A stretch of 64,000 nt of DNA from Acidimicrobiia bacterium (GCA_022819825.1 JAJEGM010000047.1:1-64000); one strand, 5' to 3'. Positions 15,239 through 25,108 are shown, counted from the first letter of the stretch. Notes: a model not told the origin generated them from the letters alone. Translations and numbers: made by a program.

Positions 15239-17112
15239 GTCGCAGGTCGTAGCAGCTCCAGCAGGGCTCGGGCTTGACCCGCGTCCCACTCCGATTCCCT
15301 GAGTCGGTCCATTTTCGTCTTCAAGCTGGCCACCCGACGCAGAAGGTCGTCGTCGGCTGAGCCGGTTCGTGCCTGTCGCTCAAGGTAGGTCAGCTCCCGT
15401 TGGGCCGACTCGTAGAGCAAGATGGCCATGACCACGTCCTGTCGGTGGCGACTGGTCCGCAGCTCCTCGTCCTCGTCCACCACCAGCTCTCGCATGAGAG
15501 CGTTCACCCCCGGTTCCGCTTCAGCCAGCAGTGTGTCCATATCGGGATATTCCAGCAGGGCCTCGAACACCCCCCGATAAAGCGGATGGTGGAACAGCTC
15601 GGGGCCGATTTCCGGCCACACCCCATCGGGCTCGTTGGCGGCCAGCCACAGCACTTGGCGCTCCACGTTGTTGGGCGGAGGGTTGTCGGGGCTGTCGTCT
15701 ACCCCATTGCCCCCGAGCGCCGAGTAGTCCCCGCGGTCGCTGCCGGACTCGTACCCTGCATCGGCCGGGTGGGGCGCATCCCCGCCAGCGGAGCGATCTG
15801 TCTGGCGCTGGCCGCGGCGGCGGGCGGCGGCCACCACTCCCCGCAGATGATCAGCGTTCACCGAGCAGCGGTCCGACACCTCCACCAGATATTTGTCCCT
15901 GATCTCGGGGTTGGGGTGTTCGGCCACCAGCCGGGCGGCCCGCTCCCCTGCCCGCACTTGTCCCTTCACGGTCGACAGGTCGGCCTCCCCCAGCACCCGG
16001 TTTATGCGGAAGTCCATGAAGTCCACCGCTCCCTCCACCGCGGCAACGAGCCGATCGGGGTCGCTCTGGGCCAAATCGCCAGGATCGGCCCCGGGAGGCA
16101 GGTCGGCCACCGCCACTTCAAGTTCGAAGGCGTGCTCCCACTGGGAGAATCGCTCGGCGGCGGTCTGGCCCGCGGAGTCGGCGTCGAAGGCCAGCACGAT
16201 GCGGGGGGCGAACCGGCGCAGAATTCGAACGTGATCCTCGGTGAGGGCGGTGCCGCAGGTGGCCACGGCCCGGGAGATGCCGGCTTGGGCGAAGCCGATC
16301 ACGTCGGTGTAGCCCTCGCACACGATCACTTCGCCGGCGTTCACAATGTCCTGTTTGGCCCAGTTGAGGCCGTACAGCACTCGGGACTTGCGATACACGG
16401 CGTTGTCCACCGAGTTCTTGTACTTGGGCCCCTCCCCGCCGGGCAGGACGCGACCGCCGAACCCCACCGGCTTGCCGCTGGGGTCGAAGATGGGGAACAG
16501 CAGCCGGGCCCGGAAGCTGTCTTGGATGCGCCTGCCCTTGTTGCGAAACCCCAGTCCGGCGTCGGAGAACACCTGCACTGGCATCCCCCCGTCTTTGCCC
16601 ACCCCGAGGTCGGCGGCCAGCGCATCCCAGTCGTCGGGCGCCCATCCCAGCTTGTACTGGCGCACCACGTCTCCGTCGTAGCCCCGGTGGCGGAGATAGC
16701 CGCGGGCCTGTCCGGCGTCGGGGGAGGTCAACAGCCGCTGGTGGTACCACTCCACTGCCTGCTCTAGGGCCTCGGTGAGCTTGCCCCGTTTCTGACGGTC
16801 GGCGCCCTCGCCGGGCGAGGTGTAGCGCAGCACGATCCCCGACCGCGCGGCCAAGCGCTCCACCGCCTCGACGAAATCGGCGTGCTCCACCTCCCTTACA
16901 AAGGTGATGGCGTCGCCGCTGGCCTTGCACCCGAAGCAGTGGTACACGCCCATCTCCGCGTTCACCGAGAACGAAGGGGTCTTCTCGGCGTGGAACGGGC
17001 ACAGTCCCTGCCAGCGGCGCCCGACCCGCTTCAGCTGCACGTACTCGCTGATGACCGCGACGATGTCCGTCGCTTCTCTCACCCGGGCCACGTCTTCGTC
17101 GTGGATGCCCAC
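15235..17112 (-). CDS. dnaG: DNA primase
   Basis: DnaG makes RNA primers at the replication fork. The N-terminal zinc ribbon is present (GLCPFHAEKTPSFSV and YHCFGCKASGD, with Cys/His ligands). The TOPRIM domain follows with VIVCEGYTDVI and LAFDADSAGQTAAERF. The C-terminal part, after a low-complexity linker near residues 435-475, is the helicase-binding region. Length 625 residues is normal. It begins at GTG 17112, followed by GIHDEDVARVREATDI as in the family. Its stop codon overlaps that of nrdB on the other strand. Confidence 0.95.
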   Translation of the reverse strand: MGIHDEDVARVREATDIVAVISEYVQLKRVGRRWQGLCPFHAEKTPSFSVNAEMGVYHCFGCKASGDAITFVREVEHADFVEAVERLAARSGIVLRYTSPGEGADRQKRGKLTEALEQAVEWYHQRLLTSPDAGQARGYLRHRGYDGDVVRQYKLGWAPDDWDALAADLGVGKDGGMPVQVFSDAGLGFRNKGRRIQDSFRARLLFPIFDPSGKPVGFGGRVLPGGEGPKYKNSVDNAVYRKSRVLYGLNWAKQDIVNAGEVIVCEGYTDVIGFAQAGISRAVATCGTALTEDHVRILRRFAPRIVLAFDADSAGQTAAERFSQWEHAFELEVAVADLPPGADPGDLAQSDPDRLVAAVEGAVDFMDFRINRVLGEADLSTVKGQVRAGERAARLVAEHPNPEIRDKYLVEVSDRCSVNADHLRGVVAAARRRGQRQTDRSAGGDAPHPADAGYESGSDRGDYSALGGNGVDDSPDNPPPNNVERQVLWLAANEPDGVWPEIGPELFHHPLYRGVFEALLEYPDMDTLLAEAEPGVNALMRELVVDEDEELRTSRHRQDVVMAILLYESAQRELTYLERQARTGSADDDLLRRVASLKTKMDRLRESEWDAGQARALLELLRPAT

Positions 17113-17153
17113 AGTGGGAGATTAGGCCGAACCGATGACAGCTTGGGCAGTCG

Positions 17154-18674
17154 CTAGCCGGACCCCGAGGCCACAACCGCCAGGGCGGCCGCCAGCCGGG
17201 CCACTGGCACCCGATGCGGGGAGCAGGAAACATAGTCCACCCCCGCGGCAGCCCAGAACGCAATCGACGCGGGATCGCCGCCGTGCTCGCCGCACACCCC
17301 CATCTCAATGCCGGGGCGGGCGGCGTGGGCCCCGGTAACTGCGTCGGCCACCAGCCGTCCCACCCCGGTCTCGTCCAGGGTCTCGAACGGGTTGGCCGCC
17401 AGAAGGCCGTGATCGATGTAGGGACGCATGATCCGGGCTTCGATGTCGTCGCGGCAGAAGCCGAAGGTCATCTGGGTCAAGTCGTTGGTGCCCACCGACA
17501 AGAAGTCGGCGCAGGCGGCGATCTCGGCCGCGGCCAACGCTGAGCGAGGGGTCTCGATCATGGCCCCCACCGGGATGGCTCGGCCCCCCAAGCGGCTCTC
17601 GAACCCAGCCAGTTCTTCGGCTACCGCAGCCCGCACATGGGACAGCTCCGGGCCGCCCACCACCAGCGGCACCATGATCTGCACCTGTGGATCGCCTCCG
17701 GCCGCCACCCGACGGGCGGCCGCCTCGGCCCCCGCTTTGGCCTGGGCTCGATACAGCTCGGGACGCAGCACCCCCAGCCGGGCGCCCCGCACGCCGAGCA
17801 TGGGATTCTCCTCGACCAGTTCGGGATGGTCGGGCAAGAACTCGTGCAGGGGCGGATCAAGCAGCCGGACGGTCACCGGCAGACCATCCATGACCTCCAA
17901 GAGATCCACCAGATCCTCCACCTGGGCCTCGGCCAGCGCGTCCAGCGCGGCCGGCCCGCCGTCGGTGATGGCCCGCTGGATGAGCGGCAGCCGCTCCCCC
18001 AAGAACATGTGCTCGGTGCGGCACAGCCCCACCCCGACAGCTCCGAACTCCCGGGCCAGCCGGGCCGAGAAGGCATCATCGGCGTTGGCTCGCACCGCCA
18101 GCCGCCCGCCTCGCAGCTCGTCGGCCCAGCCCAGCAGCGTGAACAGCTCGTCGGGAATCTCCACTTCGCCCACCTCAGCGGCGCCCAGCATGATCGTGCC
18201 CGCCGAGCCGTCCACGGTGATGGGGTCGCCGTCGCGTAGCTCCACCTCGCCCAGCCGGGCTGCCCCGGCTGCGACGTCCACCGCCAGGGTCTCCACTCCC
18301 ACCACTGCGGGGATCCCCCAGCCTCGGGCGATCACCGCGGCGTGGCTGGCCATACCCCCTTTGGCAGTGATGATGGCCGCGGCGGCCGACATGGCCACCT
18401 CGTCGGCCGGCGTGGTGAACGGCCGCACAAACACCGCGGGGATACCCTCGTCGTCGGCGTCCAGCACCGCGTCTACCGTCAGGCACACCCGGCCCGATGC
18501 CGCTCCTGGTGAGGCGGCCACTCCGTGAGCGGCCACCGGCGCCGACAGGCCGTCGGTCATTTTGGCGTGGAGCAGGTCTTCCACGTCGTCGGGGGTCACC
18601 GCCAGCACTGCGTCGGCCCGAACCAGCTCGCCCCGCTCGGCGGCCTGTACCGCGGAAACGATCGCGCTGGTCAC
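17154..18674 (-). CDS. PPDK-like PEP-utilising protein lacking the ATP-grasp domain
   Basis: The protein matches the second half of pyruvate phosphate dikinase. A short linker (RADAVLAVTPDDVEDLLH) leads into the swivelling phospho-His domain (TAKGGMASHAAVIARGWGIP) and the PEP/pyruvate TIM barrel (GLCRTEHMFLGERL, SVGTNDLTQMTFGF, GVCGEHGGDPASI with the catalytic Cys). The N-terminal nucleotide-binding half, about 350 residues, is absent, and glyS lies directly upstream. The catalytic His is kept, but the regulatory Thr two residues before it is Ala. It may work with a separate ATP-grasp protein or as a different phosphotransferase. GTG 18674 is the first start in frame; the frame is open further upstream. 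Confidence 0.82.
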   Translation of the reverse strand: MTSAIVSAVQAAERGELVRADAVLAVTPDDVEDLLHAKMTDGLSAPVAAHGVAASPGAASGRVCLTVDAVLDADDEGIPAVFVRPFTTPADEVAMSAAAAIITAKGGMASHAAVIARGWGIPAVVGVETLAVDVAAGAARLGEVELRDGDPITVDGSAGTIMLGAAEVGEVEIPDELFTLLGWADELRGGRLAVRANADDAFSARLAREFGAVGVGLCRTEHMFLGERLPLIQRAITDGGPAALDALAEAQVEDLVDLLEVMDGLPVTVRLLDPPLHEFLPDHPELVEENPMLGVRGARLGVLRPELYRAQAKAGAEAAARRVAAGGDPQVQIMVPLVVGGPELSHVRAAVAEELAGFESRLGGRAIPVGAMIETPRSALAAAEIAACADFLSVGTNDLTQMTFGFCRDDIEARIMRPYIDHGLLAANPFETLDETGVGRLVADAVTGAHAARPGIEMGVCGEHGGDPASIAFWAAAGVDYVSCSPHRVPVARLAAALAVVASGSG

Positions 18675-18708
18675 CGCTGCAACCTGATCGGGCCGATCAC
18701 CGACGCCC

Positions 18709-20046
18709 TCACAAGTCGAGCTTGGCGTCCAGGTGCTCGGCCAGCCCGTCGATGGGCACCCGGTCTTGGTCCATGGTGTCGCGGTCGCGCACCGTAACCG
18801 CCCGATCTTCCAGGGAGTCGAAGTCCACGGTCACGCAGTAGGGGGTGCCGATCTCGTCTTGGCGGCGATAGCGGCGGCCGATCGACTGGGTCACGTCGTA
18901 GTCGGTCATCCAGCGGGGCTGGAGCAGGCCCAGCACCTCCTCGGACACCGCCTGGAGCTCGGGCTTCTTCGACAGCGGCAGCACCGCGGCCTTGTAGGGG
19001 GCCAGCCGGGGGTGGAGTCGCAGCACCGTCCGGGTCTCGCCCCGCACCTCCTCGGCGTCGTAGGCGGCCAGCAAAAACGCCATCATCGTGCGAGTCGCCC
19101 CTGCGGCCGGCTCGATTACGTGGGGACGGTAGCGCTCGTCCGCCTGCTGGTCGTAGTAGTCCAAGTCGACGCCGGAGTGCTGGGCGTGCTGGGTGAGGTC
19201 GTAGTCGGTACGGTTGGCGATGCCCTCCAGCTCACCCCAGCCCCAGGGGAACAGGTATTCCACATCGGCAGTGCCGGCGGAGTAGTGGCTCAACTCGTCG
19301 GCGTCGTGGGGCCGCAGTCGGAGCTTGTCGGCGGGAATGCCCAACTCGGTGTACCAGTCCATCCGAGCCCCACACCAGTACTCGAACCACGTGGCCGCCT
19401 CGTCGGGAGGCACGAAGAACTCCATCTCCATCTGCTCGAACTCCCGGGTGCGGAAGATGAAGTTGCCCGGGGTGATCTCGTTGCGGAACGACTTGCCGAT
19501 CTGGGCGATGCCGAAAGGCGGCTTCTTGCGGATGGTGTTCAGCACGTTGGCGAAGTTGATGAACATGCCCTGGGCGGTCTCGGGCCGCAGGTACACGTCG
19601 GCCCCGGCGCCTGCCACCGGGCCGGCCTGGGTGCGGAACATCAGGTTGAACTCCCGGGCCTCGGTGAACTGGCCCTTCGCGCCGCAACTCGGGCACGTGT
19701 TGGGGTCTTCAAGTTGGTCCTCGCGGTGGCGCGCGCCGCAGTTGCGACAGTCCACCAGGGGATCGGTGAAGTTGGTCAGGTGCCCCGATGCCTCCCACAC
19801 CTGGGGGGGCGACAGGATGGAAGCATCGAGGCCGACCACATCGGTGCGGAGCTGCACCATGGTCCGCCACCAGGCGTCCTTCACGTTGCGCAGCAGCAGC
19901 ACGCCCAATGGGCCGTAGTCGTAGGCGCTGCGGAATCCGCCGTAGATCTCCGCCGACTGGTACACGAACCCCCGCCGCTTGCAGAGGTTCACCACCTTGT
20001 CCATCAGATCGTCGCCCACACCCCGGTCGACGTCGCCACCACTCAT
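18709..20046 (-). CDS. glyS: Glycyl-tRNA synthetase (class II, homodimeric)
   Basis: Single-chain alpha-2 Gly[22 protein letters not shown] opens the catalytic core. A four-Cys zinc site is visible (DCRNCGARH and NTCPSCGAK). Motif 2 is [20 protein letters not shown], and the C-terminal anticodon domain ends near [20 protein letters not shown]. The start is uncertain: ATG 20046 is given here, ATG 20004 (MDKVVNL) fits the family N-terminus best, and a GTG at 20085 would add 13 residues. It precedes the PPDK-like gene by 34 bases and follows recO in the same direction. Confidence 0.92.
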   Translation of the reverse strand: MSGGDVDRGVGDDLMDKVVNLCKRRGFVYQSAEIYGGFRSAYDYGPLGVLLLRNVKDAWWRTMVQLRTDVVGLDASILSPPQVWEASGHLTNFTDPLVDCRNCGARHREDQLEDPNTCPSCGAKGQFTEAREFNLMFRTQAGPVAGAGADVYLRPETAQGMFINFANVLNTIRKKPPFGIAQIGKSFRNEITPGNFIFRTREFEQMEMEFFVPPDEAATWFEYWCGARMDWYTELGIPADKLRLRPHDADELSHYSAGTADVEYLFPWGWGELEGIANRTDYDLTQHAQHSGVDLDYYDQQADERYRPHVIEPAAGATRTMMAFLLAAYDAEEVRGETRTVLRLHPRLAPYKAAVLPLSKKPELQAVSEEVLGLLQPRWMTDYDVTQSIGRRYRRQDEIGTPYCVTVDFDSLEDRAVTVRDRDTMDQDRVPIDGLAEHLDAKLDL

Positions 20047-20118
20047 GGCCCGCAGGCTACCGGCCCCCAGTGACAGGCCTGACACCGAAAAGCGGCGGGC
20101 ACACTTCGGACGAGACTC

Positions 20119-20832
20119 TCAGCTGTAGGCGCCGGCGGCCCGGAGGCGGCGTTCTAGGTGGTGCTCCATGGCGGCGGTGGCTAGGTGCTCGACTTCGCTG
20201 GTGGCGGACGAGGGAGGCAGGGCCAGTGCGGCGCTGAGGCTGCCGCCGAGCACCATTCGCATCAGGTCTAGGGCGTCGGGCGACAGGGGGGCTCCCCGGC
20301 GGCAGTTGCGGCACAGCGCACCGCCGCTGGCGTAGTCGAAAGACGCAAGGTCGTCGGCGGATCCGCAAGATGCGCACGCCCCCACTTCGGGGCCCACTCC
20401 GTCGTGGACCAGGAGCTTGAGATAGAAGGCGGGCACCACCAGCGCCGAGTCGCCCGCGTCCAGCGCCCGGAGTCCGCCCAGCAGCATCCGGTAGAGCGCG
20501 CCGTCGGACTCCCGGTCGACTCCCACGCGGTCGATCGCCTCCAGCATGGCCATGGCCTTGCCCAGCCGGCCCAAATCCTCCCGCACCTCCCGGAACTGGT
20601 CCACCGACTCGACCTGGGTCACTATGTCGAGTTCGCTTCGCCCCCGGTGGAGTTGGAGTTGCACATGGCTGGTGGGCTCCAACCGCCCCCCGAACCGGCT
20701 GCGGGTTTTGCGGACGCCTTTGGCCACCGCCCTCACCTTGCCGTGCCCCCGAGTGCAGAACACCACGATGCGATCGGCCTCGCCCAACTTGTAGGTGCGA
20801 AGCACGATCCCCTGGTCCCGGTAGAGGCTCAC
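20119..20832 (-). CDS. recO: DNA repair protein RecO
   Basis: RecO loads RecA at gaps with RecR. The N-terminal OB fold is clear (YRDQGIVLRTYKLGEADRIV and GKVRAVAKGVRK). A helical domain follows, with the zinc finger ACASCGSADDLASFD and ALCRNCRRG near residues 150-180. Length 237 residues is normal. The start is GTG 20832. It lies in the usual actinobacterial neighbourhood of era and uppS. Confidence 0.92.
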   Translation of the reverse strand: MSLYRDQGIVLRTYKLGEADRIVVFCTRGHGKVRAVAKGVRKTRSRFGGRLEPTSHVQLQLHRGRSELDIVTQVESVDQFREVREDLGRLGKAMAMLEAIDRVGVDRESDGALYRMLLGGLRALDAGDSALVVPAFYLKLLVHDGVGPEVGACASCGSADDLASFDYASGGALCRNCRRGAPLSPDALDLMRMVLGGSLSAALALPPSSATSEVEHLATAAMEHHLERRLRAAGAYS

Positions 20833-20882
20833 CGGACCAAGCCTCTCACTCCTCGAACCGGGAGTGGCTCATGATGCGCCCG

Positions 20883-21605
20883 TTATCTGACCCGGCCGAA
20901 GCGGCGGTGGCGGTGCTGGTACTCGGCAATGGCGGCAAACAGGTCGTGGCGGGTGAAGTCGGGCCACAGCACATCGCTGAATACCAGTTCTGAGTAGGCC
21001 AGCTCCCACAACAGGAAATTGGAGATGCGGTATTCACCCGAGGTGCGGATGATGAGGTCGGGCTCGGGCATCTCTTGGTCGTAGAGGTGGCGGGCAATGG
21101 TCCGCTCGTTGATCATGCGAGACGGGGTCCGCTGGGCCGCGATGCGCTTCACCGCGTCTACGATCTCAGCTCGGCCTCCGTAGTTGAAGGCCACCGCCAG
21201 CGTCATCCGCTTGTTGTGCTGGGTGAGCTCGATGGCCTCGTCCATCTCTTTGATCAGGCCTTTGGGCACTCGCCAATCGCGCCGGCCGATGAAGCGGATC
21301 CGCACCCCCATCTCGTTCAGCTCGTCGCAGCGCCGCCGCAATATGTTGCGGTTGAAGTTCAGCAAGAACCGCACCTCGTCGTCGGGCCGGTTCCAGTTCT
21401 CAGTGGAGAAGGCGTACACCGTGAGCCACTCGATGCCCAGCTCCAGCGCCCCCTCGATCACGTCGAACAGAGCGTGCTCACCCTGTTCGTGGCCCTCGGT
21501 GCGGGCCATGCCCCGCTGCTCGGCCCAGCGCCCGTTGCCGTCCATCACGCATCCGACATGGCGGGGAATCCGATTCAGATCCAGGCCATGACCCGACAAG
21601 TCCAC
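20883..21605 (-). CDS. uppS: Isoprenyl (undecaprenyl) diphosphate synthase
   Basis: A cis-prenyltransferase that makes the lipid carrier for cell-wall synthesis. HVGCVMDGNGRWAEQRG holds the catalytic Asp, and YAFSTENWNRPDDEV and RTSGEYRISNFLLWELAYSE are diagnostic. The frame stays open far upstream, but GTG 21605 (VDLSGHGLDLNRIPRHVG) gives a normal 240-residue enzyme, and the upstream extension lacks protein character and overlaps dinG. It is divergent from dinG, with a 102-base shared upstream region, and upstream of recO on the same strand. Confidence 0.93.
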   Translation of the reverse strand: MDLSGHGLDLNRIPRHVGCVMDGNGRWAEQRGMARTEGHEQGEHALFDVIEGALELGIEWLTVYAFSTENWNRPDDEVRFLLNFNRNILRRRCDELNEMGVRIRFIGRRDWRVPKGLIKEMDEAIELTQHNKRMTLAVAFNYGGRAEIVDAVKRIAAQRTPSRMINERTIARHLYDQEMPEPDLIIRTSGEYRISNFLLWELAYSELVFSDVLWPDFTRHDLFAAIAEYQHRHRRFGRVR

Positions 21606-21707
21606 ACCTGCACGGTACTCCCCCGCAAGCCCCGATCGTGTGCGGGAGAAGCCTCCCAATCGGGTTTCTCCCCGATTCTTCGACCAGCCACCACTAGCGT
21701 CGGGGTG

Positions 21708-23591
21708 ATGCCCGAAATCGCCGCGGTCGAGGAGGCTCTGGAGGCGGCCGTCGCCGCGTTGGACGGCGGCGGCGAGCGTCGGTCGGGGCAGCGGGCCATG
21801 TGTGAGGCGGTGGCTGATGCGATGGAGTCGGGGCGGCATCTGGTGGTGGCCGCCGGCACCGGTACCGGCAAGTCGCTGGCCTATCTGGTGCCGCTGGTTC
21901 TGGGTGAAGGCCCCTCGGTGGTGGCCACCGCCACCAAGACCCTCCAAGACCAGCTAGTCAACAAAGACCTCCCCCAACTGGCCGAGGCGCTGGGACAACC
22001 GGTGCGCTTCGCTGTGCTCAAGGGGCGGTCCAACTATCTGTGCCTCCAGCGGTTGGAGGAGCACCTCGCCGACGACCAGTTGAGCCTGGAAATCGCCGAC
22101 GGCCCCAAGGCCGAGATCAAGCGGCTGGCGGCGTGGGCCGGACAAACCGACACCGGTGACCGGGCCGAGCTCGACTTCGAGCCCTCCACATCCGCCTGGG
22201 ACGCGCTCAGCGTGTCGGGCCGGGAGTGTCCGGGGGCGCAGCGCTGCCCGTCGGGTGAGGTGTGCTTCGCGGAGAAGGCCCGCCACCGGGCCGGGGCCGC
22301 CGAGGTTGTGGTGGTGAACACCCACCTCTACTGCCTGCACCTGTTCAGCGAAGCCCCGCTTCTGCCCGAGCACGACACGGTGGTGATCGACGAGGCCCAC
22401 GGCCTGGAAGACATCGTGTCGGACACCGCGGGGCTGTCTTTGTCCGGGGGGCGGTTCGACGAGTTGGCCCGCCGCGTTCGGGCGGTGGTGGCCGAGTCGG
22501 CCGCGGCCGGCGACTTGGAGGATGCCGGCGAGCTTTTGCGGGAGGCCCTGTCGCCTTACCGGGACAAGCCGTTGCCGGTTCCGTTGCCCGACGAACTCCA
22601 GCGCACAGCCGTGGTGGCCCGGGGCCGGGTGGAGCAGGTGCTTGTCGAGCTGCGGGGAGTGCCCGATGACGCTCCCGGCGACGTCGCCCCCCGCAAACTG
22701 CGGGCCATGCTGTCGGCCGGTGCCTTAGCGGAGGATTTAGCCCGGGCAGTGGAAGCCACCCCCGCTGAGGTGGCCTGGGTGTCGGGCACCGAGACCTCGC
22801 CCGCATGGCGGATCGCCCCTATCCAACTGGGGGAACTGTTGACCGAGCACCTGTGGGAGCACACCACCGCGGTGCTGACCAGCGCCACCATCCCCATGAA
22901 CCTGGGCGAGGTGCTGGGGCTGCACCCCGACGAGCACGACGCCGTCGACGTGGGCAGTCCGTTCGACTACGAGGCCAACGCGCTGCTCTACTGCGCTAAG
23001 CACTTGCCGGAACCCCGTAGCCCTGACTACGAGTCGGCTGCCCACGAGGAACTGGCCGCGCTGATCGAGGCCGCGGGGGGCCGGACCTTGGCCCTGTTCA
23101 CCAGCTACCGGGCCATGGACCGGGCCGCCGAGGTGCTGCGAGGCCAGCTCGACTTCGAGATCTATACCCAGCGCGACCTGCCCAAACCCGAGCTGCTGCG
23201 GCGCTTCGCCGCTGAGGTGGAGAGCTGCCTGTTCGCCACCATGAGCTTTTGGCAGGGGGTGGACGTGCCGGGAGAGTCGCTGTCGCTGGTGGTGATCGAC
23301 CGCCTGCCATTCCCTCGACCCGACGACCCTCTGCTGGAGGCCCGGCGGGAGCGCTACGGCAAAGAGGCCTTCCGCCTCGTGGACCTGCCCCGGGCCGCCA
23401 CCCGGCTGGCCCAAGGCGCTGGGCGGCTCATCCGACGAGGCGACGACCGGGGCGTGGTGGCGGTGCTCGACTCCCGGATGGCCACCGCCGGCTACCGCTG
23501 GACGCTCGTTGACGCCCTTCCCCCGTTCCCCCGCACCGCCGAGCGCGACCAGGCCGAAGTTCTGCTGCGGTCGATTCGCGACGGGGTCTGA
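21708..23591 (+). CDS. dinG: DinG/XPD-family iron-sulfur DNA helicase
   Basis: A superfamily 2 5'-3' helicase of about 627 residues. Walker A is AAGTGTGKSLAYLVP near residue 47, and the DEAH box is VVIDEAHGLED. Between them, Cys residues in SNYLCLQRL and ECPGAQRCPSGEVCF fit the four-Cys [4Fe-4S] site. The later motifs VLTSATI and GAGRLIRRGDDRG with FWQGVDVPGE complete the helicase core. I chose ATG 21708 (MPEIAAVEEAL), because the upstream extension is antisense to uppS. Its role would be unwinding forks or R-loops. It ends 15 bases before the convergent era stop. Confidence 0.92.
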   Translation: MPEIAAVEEALEAAVAALDGGGERRSGQRAMCEAVADAMESGRHLVVAAGTGTGKSLAYLVPLVLGEGPSVVATATKTLQDQLVNKDLPQLAEALGQPVRFAVLKGRSNYLCLQRLEEHLADDQLSLEIADGPKAEIKRLAAWAGQTDTGDRAELDFEPSTSAWDALSVSGRECPGAQRCPSGEVCFAEKARHRAGAAEVVVVNTHLYCLHLFSEAPLLPEHDTVVIDEAHGLEDIVSDTAGLSLSGGRFDELARRVRAVVAESAAAGDLEDAGELLREALSPYRDKPLPVPLPDELQRTAVVARGRVEQVLVELRGVPDDAPGDVAPRKLRAMLSAGALAEDLARAVEATPAEVAWVSGTETSPAWRIAPIQLGELLTEHLWEHTTAVLTSATIPMNLGEVLGLHPDEHDAVDVGSPFDYEANALLYCAKHLPEPRSPDYESAAHEELAALIEAAGGRTLALFTSYRAMDRAAEVLRGQLDFEIYTQRDLPKPELLRRFAAEVESCLFATMSFWQGVDVPGESLSLVVIDRLPFPRPDDPLLEARRERYGKEAFRLVDLPRAATRLAQGAGRLIRRGDDRGVVAVLDSRMATAGYRWTLVDALPPFPRTAERDQAEVLLRSIRDGV

Positions 23592-23606
23592 CCTACAGGT
23601 CTGGGC

Positions 23607-24545
23607 CTAGAGATCGGGACTGGCCATGGAGCCCGGCCCGTAGCCGAAGCGGTCAAGCATCTCAGGGCGGCGCTGCCAGTTCTTCTCCACCCCTACGTGC
23701 AGCTCCAAGAACACGCCCTTGGGGAGCTGGGCCCGGGCCGCTGTGCCCACCTTCTTGAGCACCGTGCCTTTCTTGCCGATCACCATGGGCTTCTGCGACT
23801 CCCGCTCCACCAATATCTCCACCTTGATGCGGGGCCACTCCCATTCGGTCACCGCCACGGTGATCGAGTGGGGCAGCTCCTCTCGGGTCACGGCCAGTAG
23901 CTGCTCGCGCACCAACTCGGCCACCCAGCGCGCCTCGGGCATGTCGCGAACCATGTCGGGGGGGTACAGCGGGGGGCCGGGCGGCATGAGCTCGCACAAC
24001 CGGCTGACCAGGGCGTCCACCCCCTTGCCGGTGCGGGCCGAGGTGGGGAAGTACTCGGCAAACCCCAGATCGCCGGCCGCGGCCAACTGGGCCACCACCT
24101 TGGAGCGGGGGGCGGCGTCGATCTTCGTCACCACCACGATGGAGTCGGGGCCCAGCCGCTCGGCGATGAACCGGTCGCCCCGCCCCAGTGGCCGGGTGGC
24201 GTCGATGCACAAGCACACCACGTCCACATCGTCGGCGGCGTCGGCCGCGGTGGCGTTCAGCCGCTCCCCCAGCGCGGTGCGGGGCTTGTGGATACCAGGG
24301 GTGTCCACGAACACCACCTGCACTTCGTCGCGGTGCAGCACGCCTCGCACCGCGTGGCGGGTGGTCTGGGCCTTGTCGGAGACGATGGCCACCTTGGTGC
24401 CCACGATGGCGTTGATCAGAGTGGACTTGCCCGAGTTGGGCCGGCCCAACAGCGTCACGAACCCCGACCGGAAGCCCTCCCACGGATTTTGGCCACCGGG
24501 ATCGCCGACTGCATCGTCTGTCGGCGTGTCTTCCGGGTTGGCCAC
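23607..24545 (-). CDS. era: GTPase Era
   Basis: Era binds 16S rRNA and assists 30S maturation. The G1 motif GRPNSGKSTLINAIVG is near residue 32, TTRH and the DTPGIHKPRTALGERL segment are switch regions, and VVTKIDA is the NKxD-type motif (TKID). The C-terminal KH domain ends with KVEILVERESQKPMVIGKKG. I placed the start at GTG 24545 (VANPEDTPTDD); a start at 24608 would intrude on the smpB start on the other strand. The N-terminal extension of about 25 residues is polar. Confidence 0.93.
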   Translation of the reverse strand: MANPEDTPTDDAVGDPGGQNPWEGFRSGFVTLLGRPNSGKSTLINAIVGTKVAIVSDKAQTTRHAVRGVLHRDEVQVVFVDTPGIHKPRTALGERLNATAADAADDVDVVCLCIDATRPLGRGDRFIAERLGPDSIVVVTKIDAAPRSKVVAQLAAAGDLGFAEYFPTSARTGKGVDALVSRLCELMPPGPPLYPPDMVRDMPEARWVAELVREQLLAVTREELPHSITVAVTEWEWPRIKVEILVERESQKPMVIGKKGTVLKKVGTAARAQLPKGVFLELHVGVEKNWQRRPEMLDRFGYGPGSMASPDL

Positions 24546-24607
24546 GCCCACCAGGGTACCGCTCAATTGCCGCTGTCCTGCCCTTGCCGCCCGGGTACCG
24601 TGAGCCA

Positions 24608-25105
24608 ATGGCCGGGCCGAAGCCGGGGACGAATAGCGAGCAAGAGCGCACCAAGGTGGTGGCTACCAATCGCCGCGCCCGGAGGGACTACGAGATCCTC
24701 GACGAGTACGAGGCCGGCCTGGTGTTGGTGGGATCGGAAGTGAAGTCGCTGCGGGAATCCAACGTGACCCTCACCGAGTCGTACGCCCGCATGGCCGATG
24801 GCGAGCTGTGGCTCCAGTCGCTGCACATCGCCCCCTACAGCCACGCCGGAGGCGCCGGCGGCCACGACCCCGACCGCCCCAAGAAGCTGCTCTTGCACCG
24901 GGGCGAGCTCAACCGCATCAAGGCCCGCCTAGAGCAGGACCGCCTTACCCTGGTGCCCCTGTCCCTCTACTTCAAGCAAGGCCGGGCCAAGGTGCAGATC
25001 GGTCTGGCCCGGGGCCGCCGCCGAGCCGACAAGCGCCAAGCCATTGCCGAACAAGACGCCCGCCGCGAGGCCCGCAACGAGATGGGCCGAGCAGCCCACC
25101 CCTGA
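24608..25105 (+). CDS. smpB: SsrA-binding protein SmpB
   Basis: SmpB delivers tmRNA to stalled ribosomes. VVATNRRARRDYEILDEYEA opens the OB-like fold; LVLVGSEVKSLRESNVTL and SYARMADGELWLQSLHIAPY are family signatures. The C-terminal basic tail (LARGRRRADKRQAIAEQDAR) is the part that enters the empty mRNA channel. The start is ATG 24608. Length 165 residues is normal. Its partner RNA ssrA is about 2 kb downstream on the same strand, separated by two minus-strand genes. Confidence 0.95.
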   Translation: MAGPKPGTNSEQERTKVVATNRRARRDYEILDEYEAGLVLVGSEVKSLRESNVTLTESYARMADGELWLQSLHIAPYSHAGGAGGHDPDRPKKLLLHRGELNRIKARLEQDRLTLVPLSLYFKQGRAKVQIGLARGRRRADKRQAIAEQDARREARNEMGRAAHP

Positions 25106-25108
25106 ACT

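Noticed and set aside
15400-16767. 455-residue open frame antisense to dnaG
   Set aside because: Same cause: a mirror of dnaG codon bias, no recognisable family.
17154-18674. PTS enzyme I
   Set aside because: The linker, GLCRTEHMF, MTFGF and GVCGEHGGDP motifs are those of pyruvate phosphate dikinase, and no PTS genes are nearby.
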